DNA of 64,000 nucleotides from assembly GCF_002994745.2 (NCBI RefSeq), contig NC_037094.1, positions 39,859,456-39,923,455 of the forward strand, in the 5' to 3' direction. The position numbers and the translations under genes were made by a program. The notes under the pieces are model-generated. The model worked only from the letters and a program-made list of their open reading frames with translations, was not told where the DNA came from and ran no database searches. Source of the DNA: Rosa chinensis. Its lineage: Eukaryota; Streptophyta; Magnoliopsida; Rosales; Rosaceae. This document shows, piece after piece, positions 1-10,887 of the stretch. How positions within the stretch are numbered: the first letter of the stretch is position 1; the number at the start of each line of letters is the position of its first letter.

Positions 1-734
1 AAGGAAGGGGATTTGTTTGTGTTTATGATTCTGAATTTTGTGGTGGTGAAAACGTCTCATAATGCTCCCTATATATAGTGCATGGCCAAGCCAAGAATCT
101 TGATTAATTTCTACTTCAATGACATCATTCAACCAATCAAAATATTCCGTGAGAAGTTGAGAACAATCTTGATTCTTCATTGTAATCTTCTTTACCGAAT
201 TCATTATGCACTTGGCATATATATAGATGCCAAGACTCTTCTAGAAGGTCACATGGAAGTCACATACTTCAATATTTGGGCTAGATTTCTCCACTTAGAC
301 GTTTCAAAGCCCATCTTCATGTTTGTGACGCCATCTTTGTGTTCTGGAACATTCTTGCACATTCTTGAGTCATATTGAAGCCACAGCATCTCCTAGTCGT
401 CCCAGGTATCCTAGTATCATCAAGACTCCTAATGCCAACAGGTTTCTTAGTCTACTTAGAAATCTTCATTTTCGAGATGTTTTGGAACCTTCTTGAGCTC
501 TCCTTATGTAATAGGGATTCCTAGTCATGTTAGGTTTCCTTTTCCTGGTAGGAATGAGTTTCCTTGTCCAACTGGAATTCTGTCATTTGACATTTCTGTC
601 ATCATTTCCACGAGCTCACTCCTAGTTGACTCAGGATTCCTACTTCAACTGAAATTCCTTCTCCTAGTAGGATTGGGAAAACTTCATTTCTCCATTTCTT
701 ATCCATTTTTGCGCTATTTAGGCCATCTCCAGTG

Positions 735-778
735 TTTTTTTTTTTTTTTTTTTTGTGGTGGGGGGGGGGGGGGGGGGG
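735..778. repeat. Poly(T)-poly(G) homopolymer tract
   Basis: About 20 T are followed by GTGGT and about 19 G. Such a pair of long homopolymers is rare and is also a place where assembly or polishing errors are likely. Confidence 0.85.
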
Positions 779-970
779 CGCTAAAATAGCCCCTGATAAT
801 CACTATTCATGCCAATAGTAAGGGCTACAATTTCTACTATTTCCAACCTTTAGGGCTATAAGTTTAAATGTCATGTTATTTTATTATTTTTCTAATATAT
901 AGTATTTTATACTTATGCTACTATTTCTAATCTTATATAATTATTTTTCTGATCAAATCTTATTAATTTT

Positions 971-1093
971 GCCCAGTACCATTTGGTCTAGTAGCATAGT
1001 CTCCCTTTCGTAAGTAGGAGGTTATGAGTTGAACTCACGAAAGACTAGTTATATGTACGTAGCATTTGAGTTGTTTATTTAATTTAAAAAAAA
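971..1093 (+). mobile_element. tRNA-derived SINE, copy 1
   Basis: It starts GCCCAGTACCATTTGGTCTAG, where TAGTAGCATAGTC resembles an A box, followed by GGTTATGAGTTGAACTC resembling a B box about 40 bases downstream, and ends in an A-rich tail (1086-1093). The flanks CTTATTAATTTT (959-970) and CTTAATAATTTT (1095-1106) are an imperfect 12-bp target duplication. A sister copy lies at 7012-7114. Confidence 0.6.
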
Positions 1094-1617
1094 TCTTAAT
1101 AATTTTTTGGATATATTTTGTAGTACCAAGTGTCAACTATGGGAGTGAGGAGGTCGTACAGAAATATGAAAGAATGTGAGATATGAAAATGAGGTGATAT
1201 AGGTATTTATAGGATTTTGTCTTTTCTTTATTATTATTTTTAAAACTGTCATTCTATTTTCAAAATGAAAAAAAAAAAAAAAAACAACAAATACTTTTTT
1301 GTAACAGCTAGCTGACATCATCCAGCTGCATATTTGTTTCAATCTCAGCCATTGATTTGTTCAGCCATATTCGTTTCATTTATTTGGGCCACCAATGTGG
1401 GCTCCATGAAAAAATAGTCCAAGGGCTATACAAAGGGCCACTTTTAGCCCAGCCTTTGGCCCTATAGCCCCTCAAATAGCATTTTTGGTTTAGCTTAGCC
1501 CCCAATTGGAGATGGAAATCTTCATTTTTTTGGGTTGTATCCACCCCTTAGCTCAGGGTTTGAGATGATCTTCCTCCTTGCCTGCTTTTTTAGACTCAAA
1601 AGTACCTAAAACACTAA

Positions 1618-1939
1618 GGGTTAGTTTGGGATTGATGTGACTTTAAAAAAAAAACTGCTGCTGCTGTGTTGTGAGAATAATTAACTGTGAATTAAAATAG
1701 TTTCGTGTTTGGTAAATAATATTTTTAAAAGTGTTGTCAGTACATAAAATAACTGCAGAGTGTTTTGATCCACAACAACTTCTAAAAGCAACCTCTACAC
1801 TGCTTCTAAAATCTGCTGCCAGTGACTTATAACTTTCAATTAAAGCTGCTTTTTATTTATTTACCAAACAAAATAAAATCTAAAATTTTGAACAAAAGCT
1901 GATTTTCCTTAAAGCGAAGCAATCCCAAACGGGGCCTAA
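1618..1939. mobile_element. MITE with GTTTGGGATTG termini
   Basis: The left end GGGTTAGTTTGGGATTG and right end CAATCCCAAACGGGGCCTAA are inverted copies with a small indel. ACTAA flanks both sides (1613-1617 and 1940-1944), and the related LTR at 52150 is uninterrupted here. Internal GTTTGGTAAATA/TTTACCAAAC motifs are also inverted. It is non-coding and the superfamily is uncertain (hAT or Harbinger type). Confidence 0.55.
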
Positions 1940-2028
1940 ACTAAGTCAGAAATGATAATGTCAAGGAAATAATTAAGTAAAATGTAGAGAGAATAATGTT
2001 GAAAACATAGCAAATATTGGTCTCATCA

Positions 2029-2987
2029 ATTTTATACAAGGAAATGTATATATACATTGTGGAGATAGATGCACAAGGGTAGTGCTATTCCTTCTTGTTA
2101 GTTGTTACGAACCAGGCTTTATGGCACATTCTTGATCGAGGCTAGGGGATAGAGAGCTGCATTCCTTCAAGAAGCTTTGAATAACGACGCCGATCGTCGT
2201 ATTCTCTCTCTCAAAGAAAAAAAAGATGGTATTCGTTATCCAAAAATAAATAACAAAGAGCTAGATTTCCAGACAATGGAACCATTTTTTAATGATTGAA
2301 AGTGCAGCTCCATCGCCACTCTCATTCAAAGCAAAGCAAAGCAAAGCAATAAAGAGCACCCATCCTTTAATTAAAGCTAAAGGGCATTTTTGTCACACGA
2401 TTAAAGGAAGAGGTAGAGCATCTGAGCATCATCAACTTTACTTTTCCTACCACAATCTAAAATTTAAATTTCTGTTATCGTAGGGCTTTGTTGATTTTCA
2501 TTTTCTTTTCCTTCATCTTCTTCATACTTCTTCTTTAGTTTTTAAAATATTTTCAGCAACCTTCTTCTCTTCTTTTTTTTTTGTGCTTTTCTCACCTTTG
2601 CTTTTCTAAAGAAGGCCAACTGGGGGGGAGAGAGAGAGAGAGAAAGCAAGCTCATACACCAGTTCTCCTGGCTAGCAGAATTTCAGTCTCCTCTTCTCTC
2701 ACAGAAAAGAGTGAGAAAGGAAAAAAAAGAGAGAAAAAGCAGAGGCTTAGCTCTTCTTCCTGACTTGTATTTCAAGACTCTTTCTTTCTTTGAACTAATT
2801 GAAGAAAGATGTTTGATTCCTTCTCCTCGTCCGCAACCCACCCATACTCCTCACTTGAAGTTTCTCAGATTCCTCTCACTTTTCCTTGCACTATTACCAC
2901 CCAAGTGCTTAAAACCCTTCAATCTATCTTCTCTCATACTACTTCCACACTCACTCAAATTAGCTAGCTTAATTCATCTCCAAGAAA
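2029..2987 (+). promoter_or_regulatory. BAM3 promoter and 5' leader
   Basis: This is unique sequence between the LTR remnant and the BAM3 start codon. From about 2470 it becomes pyrimidine-rich (many TTCTTC/CTTTTCC runs), with a GA microsatellite at 2625-2645, as is usual for plant leaders. Several short upstream ATGs occur (for example 2711 and 2808), so translation could be modulated by upstream reading frames. No transcription start can be fixed from sequence alone. Confidence 0.45.
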
Positions 2988-5900
2988 ATGGTGGTGCCTT
3001 TCATTTTGTTGACACTTTTCTCTGTTCTAGGAACCCCCTGTTTTGCTTCTTCTTTGGTCAGTGATTTTCATGTCTTAATCGCACTCAAGCAAGGCTTCAA
3101 ATTCTCCGAACCAGCTTTAAGTAGTTGGAATTCTTCGTCTCCAAGATCAGTTTGTTCCAGCTGGGTTGGAATTCGATGCTCTAGAGGACGAGTTGTTGCA
3201 GTGGACTTGACAGGTTTCAGTCTCGCTGGTTCTGTTTCGCCTATCATTTCAGGCCTTGACCGGCTTTCCGACCTCTCTCTAGCCGGAAACAACTTGTCAG
3301 GAAGCATTGAGATTGCAAATTTGGGCAGCCTCCGATCCCTCAACATCTCCGACAACCAGTTCAGTGGGGGCTTAGACTGGAACTACTCCAGCATTGCCAA
3401 CTTGGAGGTTTTTGATGTCTATGATAACAACTTGACTGCTCCACTTCCACTTGGGATTTTGAGCTTGAATAAGCTCAGGTACTTGGATCTCGGAGGCAAC
3501 TTCTTCTATGGGAAAGTCCCACCATTATACGGCAAACTAGTCAGCTTGGAGTACTTGTCAGTTTCAGGCAATGATCTTAACGGTGAAATTCCAGGTGCGT
3601 TGGGCAATCTCACCAACCTGAGACAACTTTACCTGGGCTACTACAATGTTTTCGAAGGTGGGATTCCGAAGCAGTTTGGGAAATTGGTGAATCTTGTTCA
3701 CATGGATCTTTCAAGTTGCGAATTGGACGGACAAATCCCTCATGAGTTGGGGAATTTGAAGTCCCTTGACACCCTTTATTTGCATATCAATCTGCTCTCA
3801 GGCTCAATTCCAAGGCAGTTGGGCAACTTGACAAACTTGCTGTATTTCGACCTCTCCAACAATGCACTTACTGGTGAAATTCCATCCGAGTTTTCAAATC
3901 TCAAACAGCTCAAGCTCTTTAACCTCTTCATGAACAGATTGCACGGGTCTATTCCAGACTACGTCGCGGATTTGCCTGATTTGGACACCCTGGGGCTGTG
4001 GATGAACAACTTCACCGGCATAATTCCTCCGAAACTCGGCCAAAATGGGAAGCTGCAGCTGCTCGATTTGTCCTCAAATAAGCTCACCGGTAAAATCCCG
4101 CCAAACTTGTGTTCATCCAATCAGCTAAGGATACTAATTCTGTTAAAAAACTTTCTGTTTGGACCAATCCCTTTAGGCTTGGGGACTTGTTCTAGTCTGA
4201 CTAGAGTCAGACTGGGGCAGAATTACCTGAATGGTAGCATTCCAAATGGCTTAATTTACTTGCCTCTGCTCAATTTAGCAGAGTTGCAAGATAATTATCT
4301 TTCCGGCACCTTGTCGGAGAATGCCAACAGTTCATCACAGCCTGCCCTATTAGGCCAGCTTAATCTGTCAAACAATCTCTTATCCGGTCCTATACCATAT
4401 TCGATTTCAAATTTCTCTTCCCTCCAAATCCTCTCACTCAGTGGAAATCACCTCTCGGGTCCAGTCCCACCATCTATAGGCCAACTCCATCAAGTACTAA
4501 ACCTTGATCTTAGCCGGAATTCACTCTCGGGTGAAGTTCCTCCGGAAATTGGAAACTGTTTCCATCTGACTTACCTTGACATGAGTCAGAACAACCTCTC
4601 TGGCTCAATCCCATCCGAAATCTCCAACATTCATATACTGAATTACATCAACATGTCAAGAAACCACTTGAACCAGAGCATACCCAAATCCTTGGGAACC
4701 ATGAAGAGCCTCACAACTGCTGATTTTTCCTTCAATGACTTGTCGGGTAAACTACCCGAATCCGGGCAGTTTGCCTTCTTCAATGCTTCCTCTTTCGCTG
4801 GGAATCCCCATCTTTGCGGTTCCCTCCTAAACAATCCTTGCAATTTCACCACAATCACAAACACACCCGGAAAACGTCGGGCAGATTTCAAGCTAATCTT
4901 CGCATTAGGCTTGCTCATATGCTCCCTAGTATTTGCTGCTGCAGCCATAATGAAGGCCAAATCGTTCACAAGAAAGGGCCCAGAATCATGGAAAATGACA
5001 GCATTTCAGAAGGTGGAATTCACAATGTCGGACGTGCTGGAATGCGTGAAAGATGGAAATGTGATTGGAAGAGGAGGAGCAGGAATTGTTTACCATGGGA
5101 AAATGCCAAACGGGGTTGAAATTGCAGTGAAAAAGCTTCTTGGTTTTGGGCTTGGTCTAGCTCCGAACAGCACCCATGACGACCACGGATTCAGAGCCGA
5201 AATCCAAACACTGGGCAACATTCGTCATAGAAACATTGTGAGATTGCTGGCATTTTGCTCAAACAAGGACACCAATCTGCTTGTTTACGAGTACATGAGA
5301 AATGGAAGCTTGGGAGCGGCATTGCATGTCAACAACAAAAAAGGCGGGTTATTCTTGAGTTGGAATTTGAGGTACAAAATTGCAATTGAAGCTGCCAAAG
5401 GGTTGTGCTATCTCCACCACGACTGCTCCCCGTTGATCCTTCACCGAGACGTCAAATCCAACAATATTTTGCTCAATTCCAGCTTCGAAGCACACGTGGC
5501 GGATTTCGGGCTCGCCAAGTTCTTGATCGACGGCGGCGGAGCATCCCAGTGCATGTCAGCAATTGCAGGCTCTTATGGCTACATTGCGCCTGGTATGTCA
5601 CTTAATAAATATTTATTTTTTTGATTGTCAATATTACTGCTTTGAATTGCATAAGCATTTCTTTTTCTTCTTCATATTTGCTTAATGCGTTTGGGATTCA
5701 TCATTAGTATAAGGAATATGCATGGCCGAATAATCATGACGGATTCGTTTTCCAGAGAATATTTATAAAAAAAAAATGACGCATTCTTTTTTTGTTGCTG
5801 GAGTAATCATTTTTTTATATTAGTTTTTGTTAAATAGAATGATGTTTGGGTCCCATGAGATGGTGGGTAAATTGATTTTAGGCATATTGTTAATTTTAAA

Positions 5901-6996
5901 ATAGGGAGTATGGATGGGTACGTTCCATATTATATACGAAGCATATATACTATAGGAGGTTGATGACATTGATTCTCTTTTAGTTCATCCGATTTTGTTA
6001 ATTAGCTAGCTAGTAGAAGAAACAAACCCGGCCTTGAGACCAAAACAAAAACAAAACCCGACCCATCGACCCAATGTAGATTGGAATTTTTTGGGGAACC
6101 AAAGAAACAGATGAACAGTGCCACGGGGGCCATGCACTGCGCGAATTGTTGTCTAGCAGCACGATCGAGTGATATGAATATGATAGTGGTACGTCGACTT
6201 CGTCTCATATCAGAAGAATTTGAGAGGTCAATATCTTCTGACACGCAGGCAGGCACACTTAACTACACAGAGAGTGAGAGAGCTGCTGCTGCATTGGGTG
6301 TCGTGAAAGCTTAGCTAGCCTGACAGATACTCGTCCTCACTCTAATATATACTTATGAAATCGATCAACGTTGATTTCGACGCTTGGATTTTTCTTGTGA
6401 AATGGTCACTTTCTTGATCAAAAGAGAAGAACAAAAATTACATTCCTCTTGCGCTTTTCTTGTTTACTCTTTCATTGGGACTTGCTTATGGTTTAGCATT
6501 CTAACATTGGTGTTAATAGACCCCAATAGCATTACGTACTAATTAATTTATATTTGTTACTTTTTTGGCTGCAGAGTATGCGTACACACTGAGGGTGGAC
6601 GAGAAGAGCGACGTATACAGTTTCGGTGTTGTCTTGTTAGAGCTTCTAACAGGGCGTCGGCCGGTCGGTGAGTTTGGCGAAGGCGTCGACATAGTCCAAT
6701 GGTGTAAAAAAGTGACCAATTGTCGCAAACAAGACGCCGCAAACATTGTTGATCCAAGGCTGGCCATATCTGTGCCCAAAGATGAAGCAATGCACTTGTT
6801 TTTCATTGCAATGCTTTGCGTACAAGAAAACAGTGTTGAGAGGCCAACAATGAGAGAAGTTGTTCAAATGTTGTCAGAATTTCCTCGCGCCCATTCTCCT
6901 GACTCCTCCTCTTCTTTAATCACTTCCCAACAATTCAATAACAAACAACAAGATGGTAAATGTCCTCCTAAATTTAAACAACATATTTTAGTTTAA
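2988..6996 (+). CDS. BAM3: LRR receptor-like kinase, BAM3 (BARELY ANY MERISTEM 3) orthologue
   Basis: Exons 2988-5592 and 6575-6996 (intron 982 bp, GT-AG, splitting a Glu codon just after GYIAP) give 1008 residues, about the length of Arabidopsis BAM3. The start AAAATGG has good context. Order: signal peptide (about 1-24), N-terminal cap, about 20 leucine-rich repeats to about residue 600, one membrane span (about 636-655), then a kinase with glycine loop GRGGAG (694-699), lysine in AVKK (715), HRD (819-821), DFG (839-841) and [20 protein letters not shown]. All catalytic residues are present. The LRR block [12 protein letters not shown] and the NLFMNRLHG block match BAM3 better than BAM1/2. 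Family knowledge: BAM3 is a plasma-membrane receptor for CLE peptides (CLE45 in Arabidopsis) acting in protophloem and meristem development. Function here is inferred by orthology. Confidence 0.93.
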
Positions 6997-7011
6997 GTAG
7001 AACTATATTGC

Positions 7012-7114
7012 CCAGTACTATTTGGTCCAGTGGCGTAAGTTTCCTCTTTTATAGGTGGGAGGTCATAGACTAATTGTTGTATATGAGTTGTTTATTTGAT
7101 TGAAAAAAAAAAAA
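7012..7114 (+). mobile_element. tRNA-derived SINE, copy 2
   Basis: It shares GCCCAGTACTATTTGGTCCAG, the GGTGGGAGGTCATAGAC block and GAGTTGTTTATTTGATT with the copy at 971-1093 and ends in 12 A. A short repeat (ATATT on both sides) may be the target duplication. It lies right behind the BAM3 stop codon, so it probably sits in or next to the 3' UTR. Confidence 0.55.
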
Positions 7115-7258
7115 CATATTAACTTGTAATCTATTTTTCTTATAGTTTTAATATATGGTTCTACAAGTGGCTTCATTTTGATATAGCCATGTCGATCATG
7201 CGGAAATTAGATAAATTTTTCATCATTATATCCCTCACTTGAACTTATTTATCTAATT

Positions 7259-7422
7259 TGTTGTAAATATTATTATCTATGTAGCTGTCCACGTAAATAC
7301 TCATTAGTTATGTACTTTGATGTAAACTTTACCTCTAAATAAATGAGGCTAATGAGACTGAATGAGAACACTTCTACTTCCTCCCAACTATTTTCTCTCA
7401 ATCTTCTCTCTACTTTATAACA
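7259..7422 (+). repeat. Copia 5' LTR
   Basis: 164 bp, TG...CA, followed after 2 bases by TTATCAGCATGC, which occupies the primer-binding position. It pairs with the 3' LTR at 15240-15403 with only scattered differences. Confidence 0.8.
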
Positions 7423-8048
7423 TATTATCAGCATGCTTGCTATATTTTCCTATAACTACATGATGATCTATGAGTCTTATGGTGTAACTTTATTGCTTCT
7501 GACCATCTCTCACGATCTATGAGTTCCTTGTATTGAGATCCTTTCTCACAGCAACATAATTTGCGAATCCTTTTATATATCTACTGTTGTTGTTCATTAG
7601 ATTATAAAGGATATAGATCTCGTGTTTTAGATATACATCAATCATACCTAACCCTCCCTTTGATTTCGAGATGCCATGCCATGTATATTTATCATACCAT
7701 CATTCTGTGCCATATTCATATAGGCATAATCCTTTCACATTACATATGAGTCACTGTTCATTCTTTAATACTCATATGGTCTTTTGTTTTATGCTGAATG
7801 ATTAATAGAATACATGTAATTAGACTTGCACATGAATACCCTTTTATTTATGCACAGTAATGGATCATTAGATCTTATACGTACTGTAGCAACTATTTCC
7901 TTGAAGCTACTAGATATTTCAAGTTAAATATTGAATGCAGGTATGATTTCCATTGTGTTCGAATTTGTGTTGTTCAATCTTGTCAATTTACTATGATTGT
8001 TAGAATAACAAATTTTTATATATAATTCTGAATTTTGTAATCAAAATT

Positions 8049-10443
8049 GATCGAGACCTGAAGTTTTTTGATCCAGTTACAAGAGGATCTGAAGTTCCTT
8101 AGAGATTGCGACATGAAGTCTCTCAAATTTATACAACTACGAGGGCCAAAAGATCCTCAGAGTTATATAATCGAGTATATGAACTCACATATTTTTGATC
8201 CCCAATAATTATAAGATGGTCGGAAGTTCCTCAAAATGTTTGGGTATTGGGGTTCCCTCCTCCGCACGACAATGTGAATTTGAAGTTCCTTACCTTATTT
8301 TGAGATTATGTTCTTGTGCAATTAGAGGAGAGAAACAAGATTATCATATTTGTGAAGTTAATCAGACCAGAAGTTCTGTGTATTTTCTTCATTCATGGAA
8401 CAAGAAGTTTCCACTGTAAAATATATTCCATTATTTATTTATTTTTCTTCCATGCAATTTTCCTATTTTGTTATGTACTTTCATTATAGTACTTATCTTT
8501 TAAATTAATTTTTTTTACTCATACAAACCAGCAGTCCTATACCTCGAACATATGAATTTCGAATGTAATATTTTTGAACCAGAAGTTCAAAATTTCATAG
8601 TAGAATATGAAGTTCTAACAATAAAACTCATACCCTAAGCTTTGAGTATAAAATATAAATTAGTTAAAACTGAACTTGAAGATTCACTTTAGTCACCTCG
8701 AGCCTGATGTTTCAATCACCAAATTTATTTGAACCCGAAGTTCAAATTACGAAATCTTAGAACTTGCAGTTCATAGAAAACATATTCGAACCTGAAGCTT
8801 CGATTACACATATAATTCATCCACAATTTATTTAACTTTATATCCACTTCGAACCAGAAGTTTCGAGTGAATTCTCGTATGATAAGTTTTTTGTGCAACT
8901 GTACAAGAAGTTCACTCTACCTTAGAACCTGAAGTTCTAATTGTGCAGACTCGAGCCTTAAGTTTTGAGTTGAGATATGGAAAATTTATCATAAAGCTTT
9001 AATTTGGTGAACCTCAAACCTGAAACTTTGAGGGAATTATATTGACACCAATTTATACATAAACAAATATTCAACCACTGGTTTATGACGAATGAGTATG
9101 AGCATACCCTTTGAATTCAGAGATTAGAACCTGCAGTTTCTAGATCCTTAATTACATGTGAAACTGAAGTTCCTCAATGATCATACTGACTAGATGAGCA
9201 CCTGAAGTTTCTCACTTAAAAGTTATGATCATGAAGTTAAACTCGACATTTTGAGTACATCTTTTTCTTTGGCTAGAAGCTCAAAATGAATTTGAAATGA
9301 ACCTAAAGTTCATTATAAACTGGTCCTCCTAAAACTAGTATAAACAAACTAGAAGTTTTGGATATAGATTGCTCAAGACCCTGAAGTGTCATATATAATT
9401 GAGTAAAAATCAAGGCTTGGATGTGACCAAATGGATGTTCATGATTCGCTGAAATTATTGATATTTCGTACAATTAAGCTTATGCGCAACAAACTTCTCT
9501 GATCCTAAAGACCTTAACTAATGGCTCTAGAAGAGCACATATATTGTCTCTTTGCATTCTGTGTCTCCAATATTACTGACCTCTACTTCTCATGGATCTC
9601 ATTGTATAGTAAGAAAGCAATTGACATGGCTATACCATGAAATGCCACTAGAAGTGGATCATGGCAAGAGAGCAATCAAGAGACAATGTAAATACTGCCC
9701 TAACATCCACACATGTGAGGAAATTAAATGTTGGGCATGTGTCACCTATGGTACACTATATGGTGGATGTTTATCAAGCCATTTTCAAAATGACACTAGT
9801 CAAATTTAATTGCATTGACTAATAAGAACATTGAGATTCATCTCACATGCCTGACATCTTTCGTTTATAATAAGCAAAGTTGAAAGCACTATTGTGTTAT
9901 TCCTCAGATTTATTGTAACCTCTTGGGTTCCCATTGAAATTAAATGTTTCTTAATCTGATTATCTAGGAACCTGATGTTCCTTAAGAGGTTGTTATAACT
10001 TGAAAAAATTGAAATCTCAAGTTTCTTGGATCTCCAATTATATGAGGGCCTGAAGCCCTTCCTCTTTATGACTACACATTTATATGTGACACAGAACTTG
10101 AGGTTCTCCACATGATAAAGTTACTTGTTCTTATGGATTGTAGTCTTTAACTCGAAATTTTGAGTATATCATTATAGCCAACAGTTCAAAATGAATTTGG
10201 TCCATTCCAATTGTCAATATTTCACAATTGATGTTTACTCAAGCTAAGGTAATATTCATATCACGAGTTGTAGATCTTGATTTATGGCTCCAAATGAGCT
10301 ATATCATGTTACCAAATTTGAAATATTGTTTCACTAAGTGCCTCCTATATAGTTGGAGAAGACTGATTAATATCTGATATATACTGTGTCAAATTTTTAC
10401 AGTAAATTGAGGCACATATATAATGTCATGAACTAGAAGTTCA
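8049..10443 (+). repeat. Array of about 30 short hairpins with CNGAA loop and variable stems
   Basis: Inside the Copia internal region the motif AAC-CTGAA-GTT recurs at irregular 25-100 base spacing. Each copy is an inverted repeat around a 5-base loop (mostly CTGAA, CAGAA, CCGAA, TAGAA), but the stem sequence differs. Perfect examples: 8572-8592 (8-bp stem), 8727-8747 (8 bp), 8922-8940 (7 bp), 9012-9033 (7 bp), 9296-9314 (7 bp), 9966-9982 (6 bp), 10045-10059 (5 bp, GC-rich). Others: 8049-8073, 8084-8099, 8363-8378, 8396-8413, 8601-8617, 8786-8803, 8845-8869, 8949-8970, 9124-9142, 9195-9214, 10429-10443. Function unknown. Confidence 0.8.
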
Positions 10444-10880
10444 CTGAACCAAATACACTATTTTGGCATAATCGGTTACGTCATCTTTCTTCTGCCATGT
10501 TGCATGGAATCACTTACAAGTTTTGATGACTGCTAATCTTACTCACAAGTAAATTGTTTATTTACCGCATATTTGCAAGTTGTCACTTTAATGAGACAAT
10601 CCTCCTGGCATGAGGGGGAGAAAGATTGTTCCTGAAGCACGATATGAATTGGTGTGAGATATTTATCCACCGTCTCATTTTGATTTTGGGAAATATCTAA
10701 GCTAGTGATTTGATAAAAGATAGTGACAAAATTATATGCTAAATGCAAAGGCATCTGCTTTGGTTAAAGTCCTTGAGACCAACCATATTAATACAAACAA
10801 TGTAGACTCCATTTGATTTGTGGGATGCAAGTGTATCCATCCAATTGACATGGTTCTCCTGAAGAGAATGTCATTAAACA
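9380..10880 (+). other. Degenerate Copia internal sequence
   Basis: No intact gene. 10606-10680 reads like the proline/glycine-rich stretch that follows integrase in some Copia polyproteins (GRKIVPEAR-like, then a DISTVSF-like block), with stops between. A similar block recurs at 13728-13800, beyond the nested Gypsy LTR. Confidence 0.35.
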
Positions 10881-10887
10881 ATATTTT

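Larger units (their letters stand above)
722..1515. mobile_element. Non-autonomous TIR element (hAT/MITE-like)
   Basis: The ends are inverted: GGCCATCTCCAGTG on the left and CCAATTGGAGATGG on the right, with AAATAGCCCC-like subterminal motifs on both sides. The family C LTR sequence continues on either side, so this is an insertion into that LTR. I could not fix a target-site duplication. It holds a 20-base T run and a 19-base G run at 735-778 and a SINE at 971-1093. Confidence 0.5.
1..2028 (-). mobile_element. LTR fragment (family C), minus orientation, cut by window edge
   Basis: The first ~710 bases and 1516-1617 plus 1940-2028 resemble the complete solo LTR at 50255-52257 in the same order and orientation (shared stretches include GATTCTGAATTTTGTGGTG, a TATA-like CTATATATAG, a run of short CCTAGT/CAGG motifs, and the end block AAATGATAATGT...GTAGAGAGAA). 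Read on the - strand the LTR begins with TGATGAGAC at 2028. The rest of the LTR lies left of the window. It is interrupted by a MITE-like element (722-1515, with a SINE inside it) and a second MITE-like element (1618-1939). No coding capacity is seen. Confidence 0.65.

Noticed and set aside
9552..9809. Plus-strand 85-codon frame with several Cys/His (CKYCPNIHTCEEIKCWAC)
   Set aside because: Spacing does not fit a Copia gag zinc knuckle (CX2CX4HX4C) and it lies in decayed retroelement sequence.
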